From the NCBI GenBank assembly GCA_021775275.1, contig JAJFIE010000430.1, positions 1 to 5,118 on the forward strand: 5,118 nucleotides of DNA, read 5' to 3'. This DNA is from Rhodospirillales bacterium (GTDB lineage Bacteria > Pseudomonadota > Alphaproteobacteria > Rhodospirillales > Casp-alpha2). Positions 1-5,118 of the stretch are shown here, one piece after another. The number at the start of each line of letters is the position of its first letter. The first letter of the stretch is position 1. Under the pieces are notes generated by a model, which was not told the origin of the DNA, searched no databases, and saw only the letters and a list, made by a program, of their open reading frames with translations. The translations under genes were made by a program, and so were the position numbers.

Positions 1-81
1 CGTTACCCGAAAGGGCTTGTCGGGAAGGTTCGATGACGCTACCAGACAGTCATGCCTGAAATATTCCAGAAAGTGCGATCA

Positions 82-567
82 ATGACTGACTGTCCTTGCG
101 GCTCCGATAAACCTCTTGATGCCTGTTGTGGCCCCTACCACGATGGAGCCCCTGCCCCGACCGCCGTGGCCCTGATGCGGTCACGCTATTCGGCGTTTGT
201 GCTGAGAAAAGGTCAGTACCTGTCGGACTCATTGTCCGAAGGACAGAAGGCGGATTTTGATGTTGCGGAGTTTGAGGCATCAGCCGATGAGACCAAGTGG
301 CTCGGGCTTGAAATCCGGAAGATGGAGGCTGGCGGCGAAACCGATGATACCGGCACAGTAGAATTCGTAGCGCGCTACAAGTCAAAGGGCGGACCTGTGG
401 TTCACCACGAACGCGCCATCTTTACCCGCGAAGATGGGCGATGGGTGTTTTCCGATTGTGTGATGAACCCCAAAGAAGCCCAGCGACGGGTCGAGAAAGT
501 CGGGCGGAATGATCCCTGCCCTTGCGGTTCCGGCAAGAAATTCAAGAAGTGCTGCGGCGCTAACTAA
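82..567 (+). CDS. ychJ: YchJ-like SEC-C motif protein (UPF0225)
   Basis: The product is 161 aa, close to the 152 aa of E. coli YchJ, a cytoplasmic protein without an established biochemical role. Two SEC-C motifs frame it. The N-terminal one uses C4, C6, C15 and C16 (CPCGS then CC). The C-terminal one uses C146, C148, C157 and C158 ([18 protein letters not shown]). SEC-C cysteine clusters of this type bind zinc, as in the SecA C-terminus. Between them lie family landmarks: [10 protein letters not shown] (31-40), KWLGLEI (72-78) and FVARYK (95-100), in an NTF2-like central domain. I chose ATG 82 because family members begin directly before CPCGS, and AGAAAG at 68-73 gives a weak ribosome site 8 nt upstream. 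An ATG at 52 would add ten residues but has no visible ribosome site. The gene stands alone on this strand and converges on the aminotransferase, with stop codons overlapping by 4 bp. Family assignment is secure; molecular function is unknown. Confidence 0.93.
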   Translation: MTDCPCGSDKPLDACCGPYHDGAPAPTAVALMRSRYSAFVLRKGQYLSDSLSEGQKADFDVAEFEASADETKWLGLEIRKMEAGGETDDTGTVEFVARYKSKGGPVVHHERAIFTREDGRWVFSDCVMNPKEAQRRVEKVGRNDPCPCGSGKKFKKCCGAN

Positions 568-1838
568 ACTGCTTCACCGAGCGAGTCATCAAAGCGGTTG
601 AGGAACTCATTGATGATGTATTCGTCATGGGCGATGGACAGGTAGAGCTTGGTTCCCATGGGGTTGAGGAACACACCGCGCCGGAACAGGCCAAGCATGG
701 TTTTCCGCGCAAGGGCCTTGTCCCCTTTATTGGTTGAACGATAATTGAATGCCGGTTCGCCTGAAAAAACCACCTGCGCCAATGGTCCGTCACCGATGAT
801 CTGTCCGGTTAATCCCCGGTCCGAGAGAACCCGACGCATTCCCTGGCGGAGATAATCACCCAGGTTGTGCAAATGATCATAAGTACCAGGGGTCCGGAAC
901 ACCGATAGCGTCGCATTGGCGGCGGCGGTGGAAATCGGATTGCCTCCCAATGTCGATGCCATCCAAACATAGTCGTCACCACCAATCCGGTGTTCATTGA
1001 CCATTTCCATGACATCGACCCTGCCGCCAAAGGCGCCGATGGGATAACCGCCACCCAGGGCTTTGCCGTAGGCTACCAGATCCGGAATGACGCCGTAGTA
1101 TTCCTGCGCGCCGCCATAGGCGAGGCGAAACCCGGTAACCACCTCGTCATAAATCAACAAGATACCGTTGGCCGTGCACAGTTCGCGAACGCCTTCCAGA
1201 AAACCGTTATGGGGTGGCGTGCAGCGTTGCAACGGTTCCATGATGACGGCTGCCAATTCCCCCGCATTGGCATCGATGATCTGCCGGGTTGTTTCGAGGT
1301 CATTGTACGGCGCGACCAGCAGGAGGTCGGCCATGGCGGGTGTCCCCGCGCTGGTCAACTCAGGCTTCGGGAAGTCGAGCAGCTTGTGCGGGAACAGACT
1401 GGTCACCCCTGCTTCATTGGCCCCGTGGTACGCACCTTCAAATTTAAGAACCTTGTTTCGCCCGGTAAAGCCGCGCGCTACCCGCTGGCAATACATGGTG
1501 GCTTCCGTACCAGAGGCGCAGAAACGCAGCCGCTCGGAAGCCGGGCTGATCCGCCGGATTTCTTCGCCGAGCGCCAGAACCTGGGTGTTGAGGTAGGCGA
1601 AGTTTGATCCCAGGGGGGCTTGCCTGCTCACCGCCTCGACCACTTCCGGGCGGGCGTGACCCACCAGACAAGAGCCCCAGGCCATGGAGAAATCCAGAAA
1701 TTCCCTGCCGGACGTATCCCACAGGCGCGGCCCTTCTCCTCGCTCCATGACGACCACGTCCTCTGGAGCCAGACCGTATTCACCGTTAGAGATTCCAGCG
1801 GTGAAGACGTCGTGCGCACGTTTTTGATCGTTGCTCAT
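564..1838 (-). CDS. Class III PLP aminotransferase, glutamate-1-semialdehyde aminomutase-like
   Basis: The product is 424 aa, a normal length for fold-type I, class III (subgroup II) aminotransferases, which move an amino group between an amine or amino acid and a keto acid or aldehyde using pyridoxal phosphate. Visible motifs are the phosphate-binding SGTEA (109-113), EGAYHG (134-139) with the aromatic residue that stacks on [11 protein letters not shown] (231-238) with the aspartate that contacts the PLP ring nitrogen, Schiff-base lysine K259 in [16 protein letters not shown], and STLGGNP (295-301). The motif set resembles HemL. However, the HemL N-terminal segment around GGVNSPVRAF is absent, replaced by [14 protein letters not shown] (16-29), so a role in tetrapyrrole synthesis is unlikely. 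ATG 1838 is preferred over an upstream in-frame start at 1946 because that extension lies inside the MFS gene and AAGGCAGG precedes 1838. It is co-directional with the MFS gene, 17 bp downstream. The substrate cannot be read from the sequence. Confidence 0.93.
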   Translation of the reverse strand: MSNDQKRAHDVFTAGISNGEYGLAPEDVVVMERGEGPRLWDTSGREFLDFSMAWGSCLVGHARPEVVEAVSRQAPLGSNFAYLNTQVLALGEEIRRISPASERLRFCASGTEATMYCQRVARGFTGRNKVLKFEGAYHGANEAGVTSLFPHKLLDFPKPELTSAGTPAMADLLLVAPYNDLETTRQIIDANAGELAAVIMEPLQRCTPPHNGFLEGVRELCTANGILLIYDEVVTGFRLAYGGAQEYYGVIPDLVAYGKALGGGYPIGAFGGRVDVMEMVNEHRIGGDDYVWMASTLGGNPISTAAANATLSVFRTPGTYDHLHNLGDYLRQGMRRVLSDRGLTGQIIGDGPLAQVVFSGEPAFNYRSTNKGDKALARKTMLGLFRRGVFLNPMGTKLYLSIAHDEYIINEFLNRFDDSLGEAV

Positions 1839-1841
1839 GAA

Positions 1842-1849
1842 CCTGCCTT
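1842..1849 (-). promoter_or_regulatory. Ribosome binding site of the aminotransferase gene
   Basis: On the minus strand AAGGCAGG lies just upstream of ATG 1838, with AAGG 7 nt from the start. It sits in the 17-bp gap after the MFS stop codon (TAG, 1856-1858). It decides the start in favour of 1838 over the upstream in-frame codon at 1946, and it suggests translation from a shared transcript. Confidence 0.6.
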
Positions 1850-1855
1850 GTTCGA

Positions 1856-3097
1856 CTACGCCGGAACAGAGACTCGGTGCGGCGCTTCGCGTACCGGCAA
1901 ATGGATGACGGCGGAAAAGGCAGTAGCGCCGACGCCAACCCACCAAACCGTATCGTAGGAGCCAATCTGGTCATACATGACGCCACCAAGCCAGACCCCT
2001 AAGAACGACCCCAATTGGTGTGAGAAAAACACAAGGCCGTATAAGGTTCCCATATAGCGAAGGCCGTAAATATGCGCGATCAATCCCGATGTCAGTGGCA
2101 CAGTCGCCAGCCACAAGCTTCCCATGGTGAGTGAGAAAATGACCACCGTCGTCGGCGTCATCGGGAGCATGATAAACACGGCTGCAATAATGGTGCGACC
2201 CGTATAGATAAGAGACAGCAGGTATTTCTTGGACCAGTGTTTGCCCAGAGCGCCAGCGGCAATCGTTCCGACGATATTCGCCGCCCCGATAAGGGCTATG
2301 GAAAATGCACCGAGGTCTGATGTTGTCTGAACACCCAGGCTGCTGAGTATACTACCCGGCGCGATTGCGCTGCTGGCCTCAGTAACAAAGGCTGGGAAGT
2401 GTGCGGTGACAAAGGCCAGTTGGAAGCCGCAAGAGAAAAATCCCAAAAAGATCATTGCGTATGAAGGATCGCGAAAGGCTTTGGCCAGGACCTCGCTCAT
2501 ACTTTCATTGAGCTCATGCTGCGTGATTTTGTCTGTTGATCGCATCATGGGAAGGACCAGCAGGACGGCCATAATGGCCACCGCAAACACCAGGAAGACC
2601 GAGGACCCGGGCATGACCTGTAAAAGCGCATTCGCCACGGGTGGGCCAACGATTTGTCCGGCCGACCCGGCAGCCGTGGTTATACCAAGGGCGAGCGATC
2701 TGTTTTCGTCGGATGCGTTACGCCCGACAATCGATAGGATCACGCCAAAGCCCGTACCGGCGATGCCGAAACCAACCAGAATTTCATAAAACTGGTGGGC
2801 TTCCGGTGTTACGGCAAAGCTTGAGAGAACGAGTCCCAGGGCATAGGCGGCGGCACCCAGAACAATTGCCTTCTTTTCCCCGAATTTTTCAGCAATCGCG
2901 CCAAATATCGGCTGGCCGATCCCCCAGGCCAGATTCTGGATGGCGATAGCGAAGGAAAATTCATAGCGTAACCAGCCAAATTCCTCGGCGATGGGAATCT
3001 GAAAGATTCCGAATGTTGCGCGGATGGCGAATCCCATCATCAGGATCACACAACTTGCGATCAGAACGGGCGTGAATAACGTCGCGTTTGGTTTCAT
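1856..3097 (-). CDS. MFS transporter, 12 predicted transmembrane helices
   Basis: The product is 413 aa and strongly hydrophobic, an inner-membrane secondary transporter of the major facilitator superfamily. Helices by eye lie near 10-30, 47-68, 77-95, 103-125, 137-159, 167-184, 213-235, 264-284, 293-311, 315-338, 350-373 and 383-401. A charged cytoplasmic loop (185-211) divides the two six-helix halves. The loop between helices 2 and 3, GAIAEKFGEKK (66-76), is a relaxed form of MFS motif A. Overall look (FGIFQIPIAEEFGW near helix 1, GSFLGVWLGG in helix 11) recalls monocarboxylate or oxalate/formate-type MFS proteins, but this is a weak impression. ATG 3097 is preferred over GTG 3124, which adds nine polar residues. 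The ribosome site is weak either way (AAGG at 3110-3113). The gene precedes the aminotransferase by 17 bp, so it probably imports that enzyme's substrate or exports its product. Substrate unknown. Confidence 0.9.
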   Translation of the reverse strand: MKPNATLFTPVLIASCVILMMGFAIRATFGIFQIPIAEEFGWLRYEFSFAIAIQNLAWGIGQPIFGAIAEKFGEKKAIVLGAAAYALGLVLSSFAVTPEAHQFYEILVGFGIAGTGFGVILSIVGRNASDENRSLALGITTAAGSAGQIVGPPVANALLQVMPGSSVFLVFAVAIMAVLLVLPMMRSTDKITQHELNESMSEVLAKAFRDPSYAMIFLGFFSCGFQLAFVTAHFPAFVTEASSAIAPGSILSSLGVQTTSDLGAFSIALIGAANIVGTIAAGALGKHWSKKYLLSLIYTGRTIIAAVFIMLPMTPTTVVIFSLTMGSLWLATVPLTSGLIAHIYGLRYMGTLYGLVFFSHQLGSFLGVWLGGVMYDQIGSYDTVWWVGVGATAFSAVIHLPVREAPHRVSVPA

Positions 3098-3120
3098 TTT
3101 TTGATTTTGCCTTGGCCAAA

Positions 3121-3163
3121 GCACTCATGATCGCGAGTGCGATACCCTGCACTATTTTGTGCA
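3121..3163. repeat. Two tandem GCAC/GTGC inverted repeats, candidate operator
   Basis: Two perfect inverted repeats lie directly upstream of the MFS gene. GCACTC (3121-3126) and GAGTGC (3135-3140) enclose 8 bp. TGCAC (3148-3152) and GTGCA (3159-3163) enclose 6 bp. Both use the same GCAC/GTGC half-site. They occupy the only untranslated space between the rpsI terminator and the MFS start, where an operator for a transporter-enzyme operon would be expected. No regulator gene is in the window and no convincing -35/-10 pair was found here, so regulatory function is inference. Confidence 0.4.
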
Positions 3164-3166
3164 AAC

Positions 3167-3195
3167 AAAAAAGGCCGCTCGAAAGCGACCTTTTT
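3167..3195 (-). terminator. Rho-independent terminator of the rplM-rpsI operon
   Basis: Read on the minus strand, the RNA folds into a 7-bp stem (GGUCGCU with AGCGGCC, one G-U wobble) closed by a UUCG loop. An A-run precedes the stem and six U residues follow it. It begins about 20 nt after the rpsI stop (TGA, 3216-3218). On the plus strand the wobble becomes a C-A mismatch, so termination should be weaker from that side, although A and T runs flank both sides. It separates the ribosomal operon from the MFS-aminotransferase operon, which should therefore have its own promoter or depend on readthrough. Confidence 0.85.
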
Positions 3196-3215
3196 GTTGT
3201 GACTGGTTTGCCAAA

Positions 3216-3758
3216 TCAACGCTTCGAAAACTGGAAGCTCCGACGGGCTTTGGCTTTGCCGTATTTCTTGCGTTCAACGACGCGGGAATCACGGGTCAGG
3301 AAGCCTGCCTTCTTGAGTGGCGGACGCAGGCCCGGCTCGAACAGGGTCAATGCCTTTGAGATACCGTGGCGCACAGCGCCGGCTTGTCCCGACAGACCAC
3401 CACCGGTAACGGTGCAGAATACATCGTACTGACCGCCACGTTCAGCAACCTGGAACGGCTGGTTGATCAGCATCTGCAACACCGGGCGGGCGAAATAAAC
3501 ATTCGCTTCACGTCCGTTGACGGTGATAACACCCGGTCCCGGCTTGATCCAGACACGGGCAATGGCGTTTTTCCGCTTGCCGGTGGCATAAGAGCGACCG
3601 TGTTCGTCGATTTTCGGCTCTACTGGTGTTGTGACGGTTTCCTCGGCAGGGGTAACGGCCTCTGCAGCAGCGGCGTCAGAAGATGCATTTGCGGCGGCGT
3701 TGCTAATGGCTTCACCCAGGTCTCCAAGGGAGTCGAGCGTTTGAGTTTCGTCAGCCAT
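3216..3758 (-). CDS. rpsI: 30S ribosomal protein S9
   Basis: S9 is a small-subunit protein of the 30S head whose basic C-terminal tail reaches the P-site tRNA. The product is 180 aa. The conserved core starts near residue 55 ([16 protein letters not shown]), carries the S9 signature [15 protein letters not shown] (119-133), and ends in the basic tail [14 protein letters not shown] with the terminal SKR that contacts tRNA. E. coli S9 is about 130 aa. The extra 50 residues here form an acidic, alanine-rich, low-complexity N-terminal extension, a pattern known from alphaproteobacterial S9 proteins. ATG 3758 is supported by a strong ribosome site, GAGGAG, 10 nt upstream inside the end of rplM. 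It lies 3 bp after rplM in the usual rplM-rpsI operon and is followed by an intrinsic terminator. Identification is certain. Confidence 0.98.
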   Translation of the reverse strand: MADETQTLDSLGDLGEAISNAAANASSDAAAAEAVTPAEETVTTPVEPKIDEHGRSYATGKRKNAIARVWIKPGPGVITVNGREANVYFARPVLQMLINQPFQVAERGGQYDVFCTVTGGGLSGQAGAVRHGISKALTLFEPGLRPPLKKAGFLTRDSRVVERKKYGKAKARRSFQFSKR

Positions 3759-3761
3759 GGA

Positions 3762-4226
3762 TTAGGCGCTCCTCTTATTCTTCGGGTTCATGGCTGCGAC
3801 ATCCAGAACTTCCGGGCTCTGGGCCACATGCGGGTGTTCACTTCCGGCATAGACGTGCAGCTTGCGCATCTGCTGACGTCCCAGCGGATTACGGCTGATC
3901 ATGCGTTCAACGGCTTTCTGAACAACCCGTTCCGGGTGCTTGCCGTCGAGAATCTGTCCGGCTTTGCGTTCTTTGATGCCGCCCGGATAACCGGTGTGCC
4001 AGTAGTAGGTTTTCTGTTCAGCCTTGCGACCGGTCAGCTTCACTTTTTCGGCATTCACGACAATAATGTTATCGCCGCAATCAATGTGCGGTGTGTACAT
4101 GGTCTTGTGCTTGCCGCGCAGACGTACTGCGATCACGCTGGCAAGGCGACCAAGCACCAGACCATCGGCATCAATGACGTACCACTTTTTTTCGACGTCG
4201 GCGGGCCGTGCGGAATATGTCTTCAT
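3762..4226 (-). CDS. rplM: 50S ribosomal protein L13
   Basis: L13 is an early-assembling 50S protein that binds 23S rRNA. From ATG 4226 the product is 154 aa, within the usual bacterial range. Landmarks are the N-terminus [20 protein letters not shown], then LGRLAS (25-30), RGKHK (37-41), the YWHTGYPGG segment (75-83), and the C-terminal signature region [17 protein letters not shown] (107-123) leading into HVYAG. In-frame ATGs at 4247, 4244 and 4241 would add MMMDDKP or shorter variants. I prefer 4226 because family members start at MKT. No start has a strong ribosome site; GGA in the stretch before 4226 is the best match. The gene leads the two-gene ribosomal operon with rpsI, transcribed from the promoter at 4317-4344, and is divergent from the crotonase-family gene. 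Identification is certain; the start is less so. Confidence 0.97.
   Translation of the reverse strand: MKTYSARPADVEKKWYVIDADGLVLGRLASVIAVRLRGKHKTMYTPHIDCGDNIIVVNAEKVKLTGRKAEQKTYYWHTGYPGGIKERKAGQILDGKHPERVVQKAVERMISRNPLGRQQMRKLHVYAGSEHPHVAQSPEVLDVAAMNPKNKRSA
3769..3774 (-). promoter_or_regulatory. Ribosome binding site of rpsI
   Basis: GAGGAG on the minus strand (within AAGAGGAG, 3769-3776) lies 10 nt before ATG 3758 and overlaps the last codons of rplM. Its position inside rplM, with a 3-bp intergenic gap, suggests that translation of the two ribosomal proteins is coupled. Confidence 0.75.
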
Positions 4227-4269
4227 GGGCTTATCGTCCATCATCATTTTCAGGTGGGTGAGGCTAATT

Positions 4270-4291
4270 CGTCGCGACGTAGTTCGTACGA
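4270..4291 (-). promoter_or_regulatory. Hairpin-forming segment in the rplM 5' leader
   Basis: Two perfect palindromes, CGTCGCGACG (4270-4279) and TCGTACGA (4284-4291), sit next to each other in the predicted untranslated leader of rplM. In the RNA they could also pair with each other as an imperfect stem (outer TCGT with ACGA, inner CGA with TCG). Ribosomal protein leaders are often bound by one of the encoded proteins, and E. coli L13 is reported to regulate its own operon. That this element does so is inference from position only. Confidence 0.3.
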
Positions 4292-4316
4292 TGGCCCAAT
4301 CCCGATTGAGGCGCGG

Positions 4317-4344
4317 AATATGTCACAGATTTCTTGCCTGTCAA
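4317..4344 (-). promoter_or_regulatory. Sigma-70-type promoter of rplM-rpsI
   Basis: On the minus strand a perfect -35 hexamer TTGACA (4344 down to 4339) is followed after 16 bp by CATATT (4322 down to 4317), which matches four of six -10 positions including the key second A and last T. The sequence immediately upstream of the -35 is very AT-rich (to about 4400), as expected for an UP element binding the RNA polymerase alpha subunits. Predicted transcription start is near 4310, leaving a leader of about 80 nt. This is a typical arrangement for a highly expressed ribosomal operon. Confidence 0.65.
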
Positions 4345-4381
4345 CCGAAATAATCCTTATAAATCCAATGTTTAGATAAAC

Positions 4382-4395
4382 GGTATTATATTACC
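4382..4395. repeat. Operator-like palindrome GGTA-N6-TACC
   Basis: GGTATTATATTACC is a near-perfect 14-bp palindrome with only the symmetric T/T positions unmatched. It lies in the AT-rich tract between the divergent promoters, about 38 bp upstream of the rplM -35. Its right half ATATTACC recurs exactly at 4464-4471, just upstream of the right-facing promoter candidate. It could be a protein binding site or a chance product of AT-richness; it also contains a perfect TATAAT on the minus strand (4390 down to 4385) with no matching -35. Confidence 0.3.
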
Positions 4396-4482
4396 TTTAA
4401 TAACATAAATTCTACCCCAATCAGTTTGGCGCAGGAGTTGTGGCGTGGCGGAAATCGTTGGCGATATTACCGAAATCAGGCG

Positions 4483-4510
4483 TTTACTCTCCTGCCCCTG
4501 GCATTATACA
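4483..4510 (+). promoter_or_regulatory. Weak candidate promoter for the crotonase-family gene
   Basis: TTTACT (4483-4488) and TATACA (4505-4510) are separated by 16 bp; each matches four of six consensus positions. A start near 4517 would give a leader of about 33 nt before ATG 4550. It is the best right-facing pair I found in the divergent region, but the match is modest. Confidence 0.3.
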
Positions 4511-4538
4511 TAGGGCGTCCCACAAGATTTTTCGTCGT

Positions 4539-4542
4539 GAGG
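4539..4542 (+). promoter_or_regulatory. Ribosome binding site of the crotonase-family gene
   Basis: GAGG ends 7 nt before ATG 4550. An in-frame TGA at 4538-4540 shows that the coding frame cannot extend further upstream, so ATG 4550 is the first ATG available; only a TTG at 4544 competes. Confidence 0.6.
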
Positions 4543-4549
4543 TTTGCCA

Positions 4550-5118
4550 ATGGATTCGCCCGCCCAGACCAATGATTCCGAAGCCCTTGTCCTGCGTGAG
4601 GACATGGCTGCCATTGCCACGATAACCCTGAACAGGCCGACGAAATTCAATGCACTCTCCGGCGCTCTGATGTCTGCCGTTGAGGATACCCTGGCGGCTA
4701 TCGCCGCCGACACATCCGTGCGTGTGGTTGTGCTGGCGGCAAACGGAAAAGCATTTTCTGCTGGCCATGATCTGAAGGAACTCGGCGCCAAAACCAGTCG
4801 CGACGAGGTGGACACGCTGTTCCGTCAGTGTTCACGCATGATGTTGGCGATTACCCAACTGCCGCAGCCGGTCATCGCCCGGGTCCAGGGCATTGCAACA
4901 GCGGCGGGGTGCCAGTTGGCGGCAACCTGTGATCTGGCGGTTGCATCATCGGCGGCCCGGTTTGCCACATCCGGCATCAATGTCGGGTTATTTTGCGCCA
5001 CGCCGGGCGTTGCTCTCAGTCGGAATGTCCCGCGCAAGAAGGCCATGGAAATGCTGCTGACCGGCGATTTCATTGATGCAGAGACGGCGCTTGCATTGGG
5101 ATTGGTCAATCAGATGGT
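4550..5118 (+). CDS. Crotonase-superfamily protein, ECHDC3-like (partial, 3' end outside window)
   Basis: The first 189 codons are present and the frame runs off the window end. It carries crotonase-fold landmarks: an N-terminal strand with ITLNRPTKFNALS (25-37), the first oxyanion-hole segment AFSAGHDLKEL (68-78), the second region GIATAAGCQLAATCDLAVAS (114-133), FATSGINVGLFCATPG (138-153), and PRKKAMEMLLTGDFIDAETALALGLV (161-186). The wording GHDLKEL, AAGCQL and GLFCATPGVAL is characteristic of the ECHDC3 branch rather than classical enoyl-CoA hydratase. The two catalytic glutamates of hydratase are replaced: Q122 sits where rat Glu144 belongs and G142 where Glu164 belongs. Water addition to enoyl-CoA is therefore not expected, although acyl-CoA binding is plausible. 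Automatic annotation will probably call it enoyl-CoA hydratase. It is divergent from rplM. Superfamily is certain; the reaction is unknown. Confidence 0.92.
   Translation, partial: MDSPAQTNDSEALVLREDMAAIATITLNRPTKFNALSGALMSAVEDTLAAIAADTSVRVVVLAANGKAFSAGHDLKELGAKTSRDEVDTLFRQCSRMMLAITQLPQPVIARVQGIATAAGCQLAATCDLAVASSAARFATSGINVGLFCATPGVALSRNVPRKKAMEMLLTGDFIDAETALALGLVNQM

Larger units (their letters stand above)
4227..4549. other. Divergent regulatory region between rplM and the crotonase-family gene
   Basis: This stretch of 323 bp holds no supportable gene. From the left it contains the rplM leader (about 4227-4310), the rplM promoter (4317-4344), a markedly AT-rich tract (about 4345-4420, roughly a quarter G+C by my count, against GC-rich surroundings), and a more GC-rich part with a small hairpin (4454-4465). 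A weak right-facing promoter candidate (4483-4510) and the ribosome site of the right-hand gene follow. Short open frames crossing it lack family resemblance and are unlikely to be translated. Confidence 0.7.

Noticed and set aside
1..81. Search for a promoter or gene end ahead of ychJ
   Set aside because: No convincing -35/-10 pair, hairpin or coding remnant could be supported in this short stretch.
990..1607. Open frame of 205 codons on the plus strand, antisense to the aminotransferase gene
   Set aside because: The aminotransferase frame carries all catalytic motifs through this region; the antisense product shows no family resemblance.
564..1838. Assignment of the aminotransferase as HemL (glutamate-1-semialdehyde aminomutase)
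   Set aside because: The PLP motifs fit the group, but the HemL N-terminal GGVNSPVRAF-type segment is missing and the neighbour is a transporter, not a tetrapyrrole gene.
2961..3164. Minus-strand frame of 67 codons starting near 3164 upstream of the MFS gene, considered as a leader peptide
   Set aside because: Most of it overlaps the MFS gene in another frame, and it has neither a ribosome site nor an attenuator-like structure after it.
3136..3164. TTGCAC with TATCGC as a promoter for the MFS operon
   Set aside because: The spacer is only 14 bp and the -10 match is poor, so I did not list it as a feature although a promoter is expected in this gap.
3088..3432. Plus-strand open frame across the terminator and the end of rpsI
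   Set aside because: It translates through the terminator hairpin and antisense to rpsI, with no family resemblance.
3366..4379. Open frame of 337 codons on the plus strand, antisense to rpsI and rplM
   Set aside because: It covers two certain ribosomal protein genes on the opposite strand, has no recognisable motif and no ribosome site seen. Long antisense frames are common opposite GC-biased genes.
4440..4625. Small plus-strand frame of 61 codons in the divergent region
   Set aside because: It begins at a GTG and runs out of frame into the crotonase-family gene; the composition of its product gives no support.
4825..5109. Minus-strand frame of 94 codons opposite the crotonase-family gene
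   Set aside because: It lies wholly within a clearly recognisable coding sequence on the other strand.

Overview
The window looks like chromosomal DNA of an alphaproteobacterium with mid-50s GC (judged by eye), possibly Rhodospirillales-like. The evidence is the S9 protein with a long acidic, alanine-rich N-terminal extension, the L13 protein starting MKTYSARPA, and an enoyl-CoA-hydratase-family gene divergent from rplM-rpsI. The order-level placement is inference. There is no sign of a mobile element, CRISPR array, tRNA or rRNA.

Layout from left to right. (1) Positions 82-567, plus strand: a YchJ/UPF0225-type protein with SEC-C zinc motifs at both ends. (2) Positions 564-1838, minus strand: a class III PLP-dependent aminotransferase of the glutamate-1-semialdehyde-aminomutase-like group. 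Its stop overlaps the ychJ stop tail to tail. (3) Positions 1856-3097, minus strand: a 12-helix MFS transporter 17 bp upstream of the aminotransferase, so the two almost certainly form one transport-plus-transamination operon of unknown substrate. (4) Positions 3098-3166: a short control region with two GCAC/GTGC inverted repeats. (5) Positions 3167-3195: an intrinsic terminator for the ribosomal operon. (6) Positions 3216-3758 and 3762-4226, minus strand: rpsI and rplM, separated by 3 bp. (7) Positions 4227-4549: an AT-rich divergent control region with a strong sigma-70-type rplM promoter, a leader with hairpin potential, operator-like repeats and a weaker candidate promoter facing right. 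(8) Positions 4550-5118, plus strand, cut by the window end: a crotonase-superfamily protein most like ECHDC3. It lacks both glutamates that catalyse water addition in true enoyl-CoA hydratases.

Functionally, the window combines housekeeping translation genes with an uncharacterised amino-compound uptake and transamination operon on one side and an acyl-CoA-related gene on the other. I see no obviously new multi-gene system. The least explained items are the substrate of the MFS-aminotransferase pair, the repeats controlling it, and the activity of the crotonase-fold protein without catalytic glutamates.
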